The position numbers and the translations under genes are program-made. A DNA stretch of 64,000 bases from Rhodocyclaceae bacterium (lineage in GTDB: Bacteria > Pseudomonadota > Gammaproteobacteria > Burkholderiales > Rhodocyclaceae), in assembly GCA_023230455.1 (NCBI GenBank), contig JALNXH010000008.1, forward strand, positions 75,003 to 139,002, given 5' to 3'. Each line of letters opens with the position of its first letter. The first letter of the stretch is position 1. The notes below the pieces were generated by a model that saw only the letters and a program-made list of their open reading frames with translations, was not told the DNA's origin and did no database searches. Below are positions 43,367 through 51,823 of the stretch, one piece after another.

Positions 43367-45568
43367 TCAGCGCGAAATTTCTTCGGAGTGCGACGCCCAG
43401 GGGTGCACCGAAACCGAGACCGCGCTCATCCGCGGAATGCCGCTGATGGGATCGCGTTCGTCCATATTGAGAAGTCTTGAAACCGAACCCAGGGCTAGAT
43501 CGGCGTCGGCATGTGCGGTGAACGCACCAAATCCGTGAACGACCGAAACCAAGCCTTCGCGGAGGCTATCGTCAGCCTTGACCCGAGCCAGCATGCATCC
43601 GTGGCGCGAGCGAATGGATATCGGTGCGCCGCTTGCAATGCCGAGCTTCGCCAGATCGGCAGGATGCATGCCGGCCGGCGTGAATCGATCGCCACCGTTG
43701 AGGGCCGGCAAAGACTGCCCCATCGAATTCATGAAATTGTTTGTGCGTCGGCAGATCAGGCGGAAAGGAAGCTCCGGGTCGGCTACAGAATGCGCACCGT
43801 TCAGGCGCAGGGTGCGCAATTCATTCATCATCGTTTCGTTGCCGAGTTGCAGCCGCGCGAGGCACGAAGGCTCACGTGGTTCCACAGCCACTTCGATCGG
43901 ATAGAGGCGGCCGTGCGGATGCGCCTTCACTTCGTCCAGCGGAACACGGGAGTTGTCGCAGGCGAACGCGATCATTTCATCCACGCTCGGCGTCCGGGCC
44001 ATGTCAAGCGGGATTACCTGCGTCGGCCCTTCCAGATTGGGACCCTGCCCGCGCACGTTGAGCCACTCCAGCTGTAGGCCCATGCGCTGCGCCAGCCCGA
44101 AGAAAAACGCACCGTCGTCGAGCAGATCGGATTGCGTCGGTATCTGGGCGACCGCCGGCGAATACTGCGCCCATGGCATCGGGTAGCCGCGGGACACGCC
44201 ATAGTATTTCAGCGACTCGACCATCTGCGTGCTGCCCGGCAATTCGAGCGACAGCGGCGGCGGGATCACGTAGTGTGCAAACCTTGCGGTGGCCGACATC
44301 TGGTAGTCGAGCACGACCAGCAGGTCGAGTTTTTGCAGCGCCGCCTCGGTCTTCGCCTGATCCGGCCACGACAGCACCGGATTGCCGCCGAGACAGAACA
44401 GCGCCTTGATCTGCCCCTCGCCGTCGAGCAGGATTTCGTCGGCCAGTGCCGCGGTTGGCACGCCGCTGGCGTTCTCCCACAAGCCATGAACGCGCATCGG
44501 CCGGTCGCTGACCGCCGGATAAGGCGCATAGGGCTGGGCTCTAGGGGTATACGCCGGCAGCAGAACGTTGGGATGGGGTGCCCGATCGCCCGCGCGCGCC
44601 CAGCGGCCGCAAAGGGTGTTCAGGCACAAAGCCAGGTAATAGGTGAGATTGCTCTGCGTCGAGAAGCTCGGTCCGGTGGAACAGACAACGCCGCCGCGCT
44701 TGCCGCGACCGAACGTACGCGCCGCCTCCAGCAGGTGGGCGACGGGAACATCGGCCCGGCGCGCGACGACCTCCGGTGAAAAATCTGCCACATGGGCCTT
44801 CAGGGCTTCAAAGCCCTGCGCGTTCGCGGCGACAAAATCTGCGTCGTAAAGCTTTTCTGCAATCAGGATATGGAGGATGCCGGCCAGCAGCACGGGGTCC
44901 TGCCCCGGCCGCGGTTGCAGATGAACATGGGCACGCTTCGCCGTCTCGCTACGGCGGGGATCGATCACGATCATCTTCATGCCGCGTTGCACCGCCTCCT
45001 TCAGGCGCATGCCCGGATTGTTGAACGGGGCACCATTCGATTTGGCGATGATCGGATTGGCACCGACAATCATCCAGGTATCCGACGTCTCGAAAGTCTG
45101 CAAACCGGCGTGCCAGTTACCATGCATCGCCACCGAGGTGTACTCGGCCGGCTTGTCGATAGTGGAGGCGGAGAAATTCATGCGCGTGCCGATCGCGCGC
45201 GACCACGCCCGCACAATCGGCCCGCCGGCCGGGTGCGAGACCTGGCCGGTGCCGCTATAGAGGGCTATCGCGCGCGCGCCGTGGCGGGCGAGGATTTCCT
45301 CTGCCCTGGCGGCGATCTCGTCCATCGCCGCGGATGAGTCGATGACGGCATGACTGCCGTCCGCACGCCGACGCAGGCACTTCAGCAACCGCTCCGGATC
45401 GTTGTGCTGCGCCGGCAGCGCACGTCCCTTGGGGCAGGTATAGCCGTCGAAGGCCGGAGCCTCCGGATCGCCGACCACCTTGACCGCACGCCCCTCTTCG
45501 ACGGTCACCAGGATGGGGCAGTAGGCAAGGCAATTGCGGCAAATACTCGGAACAATGCGCGCAGTCAT
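43367..45568 (-). CDS. Molybdopterin (bis-MGD) oxidoreductase, DMSO-reductase family
   Basis: 733-residue catalytic subunit with one N-terminal [4Fe-4S] site (C10-x2-C13-x3-C17 ... C in GYTCPKG) and bis-MGD-binding segments (VIDPRRSETAKRAHVHLQPRPGQD, FCLGGNPVLSWPD). No signal peptide or Tat motif, so it is cytoplasmic. No Cys or Sec lies where formate dehydrogenases carry it; the equivalent stretch reads FSASTIDKPAEY, so the metal ligand may be Asp or Ser. There are no iron-sulfur or heme partner subunits nearby, unlike steroid C25 or ethylbenzene dehydrogenases. The single-chain size also recalls acetylene hydratase. It is the last gene of the minus-strand CoA operon. The reaction is open: hydroxylation, hydration or reduction. 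Confidence 0.85.
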   Translation of the reverse strand: MTARIVPSICRNCLAYCPILVTVEEGRAVKVVGDPEAPAFDGYTCPKGRALPAQHNDPERLLKCLRRRADGSHAVIDSSAAMDEIAARAEEILARHGARAIALYSGTGQVSHPAGGPIVRAWSRAIGTRMNFSASTIDKPAEYTSVAMHGNWHAGLQTFETSDTWMIVGANPIIAKSNGAPFNNPGMRLKEAVQRGMKMIVIDPRRSETAKRAHVHLQPRPGQDPVLLAGILHILIAEKLYDADFVAANAQGFEALKAHVADFSPEVVARRADVPVAHLLEAARTFGRGKRGGVVCSTGPSFSTQSNLTYYLALCLNTLCGRWARAGDRAPHPNVLLPAYTPRAQPYAPYPAVSDRPMRVHGLWENASGVPTAALADEILLDGEGQIKALFCLGGNPVLSWPDQAKTEAALQKLDLLVVLDYQMSATARFAHYVIPPPLSLELPGSTQMVESLKYYGVSRGYPMPWAQYSPAVAQIPTQSDLLDDGAFFFGLAQRMGLQLEWLNVRGQGPNLEGPTQVIPLDMARTPSVDEMIAFACDNSRVPLDEVKAHPHGRLYPIEVAVEPREPSCLARLQLGNETMMNELRTLRLNGAHSVADPELPFRLICRRTNNFMNSMGQSLPALNGGDRFTPAGMHPADLAKLGIASGAPISIRSRHGCMLARVKADDSLREGLVSVVHGFGAFTAHADADLALGSVSRLLNMDERDPISGIPRMSAVSVSVHPWASHSEEISR

Positions 45569-45631
45569 GGAATCCTCCGATGCTGACTCAGCCAGCCACG
45601 GTCAACGATCCGGGCCGGTTCCCCGCCGGCC

Positions 45632-47608
45632 TCAGCCGCCGCTGACGGTCACCTCACTGAGAAACTCGTAGTTGCGGAAACATTGCTGGAGCCGTTCAAG
45701 AACCAACGCCCGGTCACCGGAGGTCAGGGTGACGTCGATCACGGCACGCGGCCGCAATCCCTTGTCGTCGACGGAAACGCTGACGGCGCCCTGCTCTCCG
45801 ACGATATCCCTTGCCAAATCGATGGAAAGGCGCGCCATCGTATCCATGCGCAGCGCCGGCTTTGAAATCTTGCCGACCGCCGTCATCGGCAACTGCGGAA
45901 CGACAATGATTTCCACCGGCGCCGCGGCCCGCTCCTGAACATGTTGCCGGCAATAGGCAAGAAGTTCCGCAGCGTCGGCGTTAGCGCCTGGGTTCAATAC
46001 CACGTAGGCGATCGGCATCTCGCCCTTGGCCGCGTCCGGGCGGCCGATGGCGGCAGCCATCTGCACGGCGGGGTGGCCGACCAGCACTTCCTCGATCAGC
46101 TTGGGATCGATATTGTGGCCGCCGCGAATGATCAGATCCTTGGCGCGACCGAACAGCCAGACGAAACCGTCGCTATCGACCGTGCCCAGATCGCCGGTGT
46201 TGGCCCAGCGCTTTCCGTCGGGCATGCCCTTGACGAAAAACTCGTCGTCCAGCTGCGGATCGACGTAGCCGCCAATCACGCCGGGGCCGCACACCGCGAT
46301 CACACCGCGCTCGGAGGGTGCGCACTCGCGGACAAAATTGTTCTCGGCATCGACCTCGATCGCCTTGACCGGCTGGAACGGCAGCCGCTGCCCCACCGAG
46401 CCGACGCGGGGCTCTTCGCCGTTGCTGAAGTTCGCGGTGACCACGCCGTGAATCTCCGACTGTCCCCAGATCTCGCGCAGCCAGATGCCGAAGCGTTCAT
46501 GGAAGCCTTTCATCAGCTCCACCGGCACCGTGCTCGCGCCGCAGTTGAAGGTGCGCAGGGTATGGCCCGCCGCAGTAGTGTCGGGGACCGCCAATATTGC
46601 GGCGGCCGTGGTGGGCACGGCCAGCACGCAGGTCATGTGGTAGTGGCGCACGATGTCCCAGAAGTTCTTGATCACCTGGGGATTGCGGAAACCATCGGTG
46701 GTCAATGTCAGCAGCGTCTGGCCGAAAAGGATGGTGCGCAAGGCGATGACGCCGAGGCCGCCGATATGGAAATTGGGCATCGCGTGCCCGACCACGCCGT
46801 CGCGCGCCGAGCCGGCAAAGGCGCCCACGAGCCAGGCATTCAGCAGCAGGCCGCGATGGGTCATGCGCACCAGCTTCGGCGCAGCCGTAGTGCCGCCGGT
46901 CGGCAGGTAGATCGCTTCCCCATGGGGATCGGACTCCGGAATGAACGTCAGTCGCCCCGCCGGCTGGGCAGCCAGCTGTCGCTGAAAATCGTTTTCCGGA
47001 TCGTCCGAGTCCACCACCAGCACGCGACGCAGGGTGGGTACCTGGCGGCAAATTTCGTCGAGCCGGTCCCATACACCGGGACCGTATTTGGCGTTGGCGG
47101 TTACCAGAACGGTGGCTTTCGCCGCGTTCATGATGGAGGCAACAACCCGCGTCTCCAGATAGGGATTGATCGGGCAGGCGATGCCCGCCGTCGCCGCCCC
47201 CCACGCCGCGAACAGGCCTTCCGGCAGCATCGGCAGGATGAGGGCGACCGCGGGACGCTCGTCGCCGGAAAGCGCCTTGAACAGATTGGCGGTGCGCTCG
47301 ATCAGCGCAACCAGTTCCGCATAGCGGATGATGCGCGGCGGCACGGCGAGGTCGGCGGACAGCAGCTGGGTAATCGCCGACTTCTCCGGCTCAACGGCAG
47401 CGGCGGCCTTGACGCACTCGTAGATAGTGGCGCCCGGCAGCAGATCGTCCGGCGAGAACTTCTCGATTTCCCGTACGTCCGCCTCGGAGCGCAGCCATGC
47501 GCGTGCCAGCTTTCCGGGTGACGGCGCGGCGTCCTTCAGCCACGGTCCCTGGCCTTCAAGCATATTCAGCCAATGGCCCAGCTCATCCTTTTCAACCTGC
47601 TCAGACAT
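45632..47608 (-). CDS. Acyl-CoA synthetase (AMP-forming)
   Basis: 658-residue ANL-superfamily ligase that activates a carboxylic acid with ATP and CoA. Motifs: YLPTGGTTAAPKLV (P-loop; TGG in place of the usual TSG), IWGQSEIHG, NTGDLGTVDSDGFVWLFGRAKDLIIRGG and the catalytic Lys in AVGKISKPALR. An extra N-terminal region of about 60 residues and a C-terminal extension after the Lys (about 70 residues) make it longer than usual. It lies in the CoA operon between the molybdopterin enzyme and the SDR-like gene. It would supply the CoA ester for the racemase and dehydrogenase encoded upstream. Substrate unknown; FACL-like members of this type are common in terpenoid and steroid clusters. Confidence 0.9.
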   Translation of the reverse strand: MSEQVEKDELGHWLNMLEGQGPWLKDAAPSPGKLARAWLRSEADVREIEKFSPDDLLPGATIYECVKAAAAVEPEKSAITQLLSADLAVPPRIIRYAELVALIERTANLFKALSGDERPAVALILPMLPEGLFAAWGAATAGIACPINPYLETRVVASIMNAAKATVLVTANAKYGPGVWDRLDEICRQVPTLRRVLVVDSDDPENDFQRQLAAQPAGRLTFIPESDPHGEAIYLPTGGTTAAPKLVRMTHRGLLLNAWLVGAFAGSARDGVVGHAMPNFHIGGLGVIALRTILFGQTLLTLTTDGFRNPQVIKNFWDIVRHYHMTCVLAVPTTAAAILAVPDTTAAGHTLRTFNCGASTVPVELMKGFHERFGIWLREIWGQSEIHGVVTANFSNGEEPRVGSVGQRLPFQPVKAIEVDAENNFVRECAPSERGVIAVCGPGVIGGYVDPQLDDEFFVKGMPDGKRWANTGDLGTVDSDGFVWLFGRAKDLIIRGGHNIDPKLIEEVLVGHPAVQMAAAIGRPDAAKGEMPIAYVVLNPGANADAAELLAYCRQHVQERAAAPVEIIVVPQLPMTAVGKISKPALRMDTMARLSIDLARDIVGEQGAVSVSVDDKGLRPRAVIDVTLTSGDRALVLERLQQCFRNYEFLSEVTVSGG

Positions 47609-47643
47609 TCCTCATCCCCCTTGATTTATTTTCCGGTCCGCAT

Positions 47644-48444
47644 TCATGCGGCCGAGATACCGCCATTGACGCTGATGGCTTGGCCGGTAATGCGCGCCCC
47701 CTGCGGGCTGGCGAGAAACACGATCAGCCCGGCCAGGTCATCGGGCTGCGCCACGCCGAGGTGCGCCAGTTTTATGGCGCTGCCGAACAGCTTGGCGCTG
47801 AACGGATCGGCGAGGACGCGATCGTAGGTCAGGGTGCCCTCGATCAGCGACGGCGTCAGCGTGTTGACGCGGATACCGTTGCGCTTGGCTTCGATCGCCA
47901 GTCCACGCGAGAACATGATGATGCCAGCCATGGCGCCGCCGATCACCGACTCGCCGGGAGTCGCGACCTTGCCGGCATCCGAAGCGATATTGATGATGGC
48001 ACCGCCGCGTCGCTCGCGCATACCGGGCATTACTGCGCGGCACATCAGCAACGGCGCCAGCGCCTGCTGCACCAGCATGGGCTCGATATCCTCGATTGGA
48101 ATCTCATGAAACAGCCGCGGCACGAAGGGGCCGACGGTGGTGTTTACCAATACATCGACGGCGCCCAAGGCAGCCGTGGCCTCGGCAACCGCGCGTAGCG
48201 CCTGGTCGGCCTTGTTCGCATCGGCGGCGATGAAAACCACGTGCGCGTCGGGACACGCCGCCAGCACTTGCCGGCGTGCAGCCTCGCCACGCTCGACACT
48301 GCGCCCCATCAGGGCAATGCGTCGGGTTCCAGCCGCGGCAAAACACAACGCCGTGGCCAATCCGACGCCAGCAGTGCCGCCGGCAATCAGCACGGTGCAT
48401 TGGTCGAGGCGGGGAACGTGCATAGCTGAATTCGCTGTAGTCAT
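47644..48444 (-). CDS. SDR-fold protein lacking the catalytic Tyr and Lys
   Basis: 266 residues with a classical SDR Rossmann fold: AGGTAGVGLA at the glycine motif, VLVNTTVG where NNAG is usual, INIASDAGK and a C-terminal GQAISVNGG. At the catalytic YxxxK the sequence reads SVIGGAMAG, so both Tyr (now Ile) and Lys (now Met) appear replaced; the aligned Ser is present in IASD. It is therefore probably not a normal dehydrogenase and may be a binding or structural partner, or catalyse another reaction such as hydration/isomerisation. ATG 48444 has only a weak GGAC; ATG 48423 is an alternative. It sits between the synthetase and acyl-CoA dehydrogenase genes with 27-35-nt gaps. Confidence 0.82.
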   Translation of the reverse strand: MTTANSAMHVPRLDQCTVLIAGGTAGVGLATALCFAAAGTRRIALMGRSVERGEAARRQVLAACPDAHVVFIAADANKADQALRAVAEATAALGAVDVLVNTTVGPFVPRLFHEIPIEDIEPMLVQQALAPLLMCRAVMPGMRERRGGAIINIASDAGKVATPGESVIGGAMAGIIMFSRGLAIEAKRNGIRVNTLTPSLIEGTLTYDRVLADPFSAKLFGSAIKLAHLGVAQPDDLAGLIVFLASPQGARITGQAISVNGGISAA

Positions 48445-48471
48445 GTTTGATGTCCGAAAATTGAAAAACAT

Positions 48472-49596
48472 TCAGTCCTGGAAGGCGTGCTTCGCCACCA
48501 GCAGGCGCTGAATCTGATTGGTGCCTTCCCAGATCTGCGAGACCTTGGCATCGCGCATCATGCGCTCGACAGGGTAATCCTTGGTGTAACCATAACCGCC
48601 GTGCAACTGTACTGCATCGGTAGTCACCGACATCGCGGTATCGGAACAGAAAGTCTTTGCCATCGAAGCGAAGGAGCGCGAGCGCGAGTCGTTGGCGCCG
48701 GCAACGCTCACGGCACGATACAGCAGCGCGCGGGCGGCTTCGACGGCGATGGTCATGTCGGCGACCATGCCGCGCACCATCTGGAAACGCGACACCTTGC
48801 TGTTGAACTGGGTGCGCGTCGAAGTGTAGTTCACCGCTTCGTCGAGGGCCCCCTGTGCCAAGCCCAGCGCCTGGGCCGAGACCAGAGGACGCGTGTAGGT
48901 GAGGGTTTCCATCATGTAGTGGTAACCCTTTTCCGGATCGCCGACCACGCGGCTGTCGGGGACGAAGCAGTCGTCGAGGAAGATGTCGGCCATCGGGCTG
49001 CCGCGCACGCCCATCTTGCGCTCGTGACGGCCGATGGAAAAACCGGGATCGTCGCGATGCACCATGAACACGCCGTAGGCCTTTTCGGTGACCTTGGCCA
49101 GGATGGCGTACCAGGCCGACCAGCCGACATTCGAAATGAAGCGCTTCTGCCCTTTCAGCAACCAGCCGTCGGCGACACGCGTGGCGCGGGTCTTGAGGCC
49201 GGGCAGATCCGAGCCACCGCCCGGCTCGGTCAGGCAGAAACTGGCGCCGACCTCACCGGCGGCAACTGGCGGAACGATTTCGCGCTTGAGTTCGTCGCTG
49301 CCAAACCAGACCAGCGGCGTCAGCGCGGCCCACGGAATCAGCATCACCAGCGCCGACGACCCGCAGACGCGGGCAATCTCTTCGACGGCAATCACCTGCG
49401 AAAGCAAATCGCCATCGCCGCCGCCGAGCGATTCCGGAAAGGGAAGCCCGTTGAGGCCCATTGACCTGAAGGCCTCCACCGCTTCCGTCGGGAACCGGGC
49501 ATCGTCATCGACCGCCGCGGCATGCGGCTTGATTTTTTCTTCCGCCATGCGGCGAACCTGTTGGCGAAATTCTTCCAGTGTGTGTTCGTCTATCAT
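48472..49596 (-). CDS. Acyl-CoA dehydrogenase
   Basis: 374-residue FAD flavoprotein oxidising an acyl-CoA to the 2,3-enoyl-CoA. Motifs: SFCLTEPGGGSD, FISNVGWSAWY, FNSKVSRFQMV, LHGGYGYTKDYPVERMMRDAK and the catalytic Glu in IWEGTNQIQRLL (about 358), the position typical of short/branched-chain members. The start is ATG 49596 with GAGGAG 6 nt upstream; the codon before it is TTG. It is part of the CoA operon, 60 nt after the racemase gene, which implies a 2-methyl-branched acyl-CoA as substrate. Confidence 0.93.
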   Translation of the reverse strand: MIDEHTLEEFRQQVRRMAEEKIKPHAAAVDDDARFPTEAVEAFRSMGLNGLPFPESLGGGDGDLLSQVIAVEEIARVCGSSALVMLIPWAALTPLVWFGSDELKREIVPPVAAGEVGASFCLTEPGGGSDLPGLKTRATRVADGWLLKGQKRFISNVGWSAWYAILAKVTEKAYGVFMVHRDDPGFSIGRHERKMGVRGSPMADIFLDDCFVPDSRVVGDPEKGYHYMMETLTYTRPLVSAQALGLAQGALDEAVNYTSTRTQFNSKVSRFQMVRGMVADMTIAVEAARALLYRAVSVAGANDSRSRSFASMAKTFCSDTAMSVTTDAVQLHGGYGYTKDYPVERMMRDAKVSQIWEGTNQIQRLLVAKHAFQD

Positions 49597-49656
49597 CAAA
49601 TCTCCTCGATTTTCTTCTTATTGACGGGCGGCGCGTGCAGCGGCCCGTTGCGGCTT

Positions 49657-50832
49657 TTAGGCAATGACTTTCGCCTCTTTCAATTCGGCGATCTGCGCCG
49701 CGGACATGCCCCAGTCGGACAAGGCCTGCGCGGTGTCGGCACCCACCTTCGGCGGCGGCCGTTTCAGCTCCGACGGTGTGCGACTGAAACGCGGTGCGGG
49801 TTGCGGATTGAGTACGCCGTCAACATCAGCGAACATCTTGCGTGCAACGAAGTGCGGATGCATGGGCGCCTCATCCATATCGAGGACCGGCGCAAAGCAG
49901 GCGTCGGTGCCTTCGAGGATTTCGCACCACTCGGCGCGCGTGCGCGTCTTGAAAATCTCCGCAAAACGCTCCTGCATGTGCGCCCAGCTGGCCTGGTCGT
50001 TCTGCTCCGGGAGCTCGGCCGCGTAACGCCCCTCTTCGTTCGGCAGATCGTCCGCATTCAGGCCGATGCGTTCGATCAACTCTGCATAGAATTTTTCCTC
50101 GACGCTGGCGATGGAGACGTAGCCGCCGTCTTTCGTCAGGTACACGTTGTAGAACGGGGCGCCGCCGTTGAGCAGTCCGCTTCCGCGCGCGTCGGACCAG
50201 ATGTTCATTTGCTTGAAGCCGTATTGCATGGCCAGCAGGTTGCTCACGCCATCCACGATCGCTGCGTCGACGACCTGCCCCTTCCCGGAAACGCGCGCCT
50301 GGATGACTGCGGCGAGGACGCCCATCGCCAGATACAGCGCTCCGCCGCCGAAATCGCCGATCACGTTGAGCGGGATCGCCGGCGCCTGCCCCTTGTGTCC
50401 AATCGTGCTCAGCATGCCGCTGAGCGCGATGAAGTTCAGGTCGTGCGCGGCCGCCTGGCTCAGCGGTCCGTCCTGGCCCCATCCGGTCATGCGGCCATAG
50501 ACCAGGCGCGGGTTCAGGTCGAGGCAGACATCGGGCCCGAGGCCCATTTTTTCCATTACGCCCGGACGAAAACCCTCGATCAGGATGTCGGCCTCGGCGA
50601 TCAGTGTTTTCGCCGTTTCGATGCCCTGCGCGGATTTGAGATCAAGCGCCGCCGAGCGCTTGTTGCGATTCAGCAGGTCGAAGCGGCTGGGAACCGCAAC
50701 GCCGAGATCGCTTGCCACCAGGCGGTCGATACGCAGCACCTCCGCACCCATATCCGCCAGCAACATGCAGCAGAACGGCGCCGGTCCGATGCCGGCCATT
50801 TCGATTACGCGGACTCCGTCGAGAGTTCCCAT
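49657..50832 (-). CDS. Alpha-methylacyl-CoA racemase (CaiB/BaiF family)
   Basis: 391 residues of the type III CoA-transferase fold. It matches the racemase branch: VIEMAGIGPAPFCCMLLADMGAEVLRIDR at the start, RMTGWGQDGPLSQAAAHDLNF (catalytic His), IGDFGGGALYL (catalytic Asp) and ASVEEKF (Glu). Racemases of this type interconvert (R)- and (S)-2-methylacyl-CoAs, a step needed to feed isoprenoid acids such as pristanoyl-CoA or the C26 sterol side chain into beta-oxidation. A longer open frame to 51084 runs over low-complexity sequence and the activator gene, so ATG 50832 is used. A CoA-transferase role is the alternative, less likely. Confidence 0.87.
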   Translation of the reverse strand: MGTLDGVRVIEMAGIGPAPFCCMLLADMGAEVLRIDRLVASDLGVAVPSRFDLLNRNKRSAALDLKSAQGIETAKTLIAEADILIEGFRPGVMEKMGLGPDVCLDLNPRLVYGRMTGWGQDGPLSQAAAHDLNFIALSGMLSTIGHKGQAPAIPLNVIGDFGGGALYLAMGVLAAVIQARVSGKGQVVDAAIVDGVSNLLAMQYGFKQMNIWSDARGSGLLNGGAPFYNVYLTKDGGYVSIASVEEKFYAELIERIGLNADDLPNEEGRYAAELPEQNDQASWAHMQERFAEIFKTRTRAEWCEILEGTDACFAPVLDMDEAPMHPHFVARKMFADVDGVLNPQPAPRFSRTPSELKRPPPKVGADTAQALSDWGMSAAQIAELKEAKVIA

Positions 50833-50893
50833 GGCTTTGGTCCAATTCGTAGCGGTTTTATGAGGGAGGAAGGCGGGCCGGTAATGGCCCCGG

Positions 50894-51796
50894 TTACGAC
50901 CTAAATAGTTTGGCGAACAGCCCTTTTTTCTCGCACGCCGGTTTGCACTCCAGCGGCTCGGCGAGTACGCCGTCGTCTTCGTCGGCAATCCTTTTCCCCG
51001 GTTCTGCCGCTTCGGCGCGCAGATCGTCGAGCGCAAACAGGGCGGCACCGAGCGCGCCGGCGGTCTGCGCGCCCGGCGGGACAATCAACGAGGTTGCCAG
51101 CGCTTTTTCCAGGTAATGTACGGCGGCGATATTGTGCGAGACGCCGCCCGTCATGACCATCGGATCGCGTTTACCGACGCGCCCGACCAGGCCGACGGTG
51201 CGATTGGCAATCGCCTGGTGTACCGCGGCGAGAACCACCGGCCTGGAGTGCCCTTCGGCGAGCAGGGAAATCACTTCGGTTTCTGCGAACGTGGCACACA
51301 TGCTGGTGATGCCGACCGTCTCGGTGGCCTCCAGGGCGACGCTGCCCATGCGTTCCAGTTCGATATTGACGGCCCGCGCCAGCACTTCAAGAAACTTCCC
51401 CGTGCCGGCGGCGCAGCGGTCGTTCATGGCGTAGCGGGCGACGAGCCCGTTGGCATCGATGGCGATCACCTTGCTGTCCTGGCCGCCGATGTCGAGTACC
51501 ACGCGGGCTTGCGGCACGAGGGCGACCGCCCCGCGTGCGTGGCAGGTGATTTCGGTAATGCTGCGATCGGCGATGTCGAGCATGCGCCGACCGTAACCGG
51601 TGCTGACCACCTTGCGAATCGCCGACTGTTCGATTCCCGCCTGTTGCAGGGCGTCGGCGAGCGCCATTCTGACGCCCTCGTCGCTTACCGCACCCTTCTG
51701 CGAAATGGCCGACGCAGCCATTTCGCCAGACTCATCGAGAATGACGACTTTGGCCGTGGTGGAGCCAAAGTCGATTCCCATCGCGTAGGCCGTCAT
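50894..51796 (-). CDS. 2-hydroxyacyl-CoA dehydratase activator (BadF/BadG/HgdC-type ATPase)
   Basis: 300-residue ATPase of the ASKHA fold that injects an electron into its partner at the cost of ATP. Motifs: GIDFGSTTAK, VLDIGGQDSK, the [4Fe-4S] Cys in DRCAAGTGKFLE and in TSMCATFAETE, and VMTGGVSHN. The last 45 residues are a charged tail with a CKPAC pair (residues about 286-290), which HgdC-type activators lack. Only one such gene is present, as in homodimeric activators of 2-hydroxyacyl-CoA dehydratases; benzoyl-CoA reductases have two. ATG 51796 has no clear Shine-Dalgarno; ATG 51781 is an alternative. Oxygen-sensitive by family. Confidence 0.9.
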   Translation of the reverse strand: MTAYAMGIDFGSTTAKVVILDESGEMAASAISQKGAVSDEGVRMALADALQQAGIEQSAIRKVVSTGYGRRMLDIADRSITEITCHARGAVALVPQARVVLDIGGQDSKVIAIDANGLVARYAMNDRCAAGTGKFLEVLARAVNIELERMGSVALEATETVGITSMCATFAETEVISLLAEGHSRPVVLAAVHQAIANRTVGLVGRVGKRDPMVMTGGVSHNIAAVHYLEKALATSLIVPPGAQTAGALGAALFALDDLRAEAAEPGKRIADEDDGVLAEPLECKPACEKKGLFAKLFRS

Positions 51797-51823
51797 AATG
51801 CGTTTTGCATTTATCTAAACCGA

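Noticed and set aside
43367..45568. Steroid C25 or ethylbenzene dehydrogenase alpha subunit
   Set aside because: No Tat signal, no iron-sulfur beta, heme gamma or chaperone genes; the chain is shorter than those catalytic subunits.
43367..45568. Selenocysteine-containing formate dehydrogenase
   Set aside because: No in-frame TGA is needed to read the protein, and no Cys/Sec stands at the expected site.
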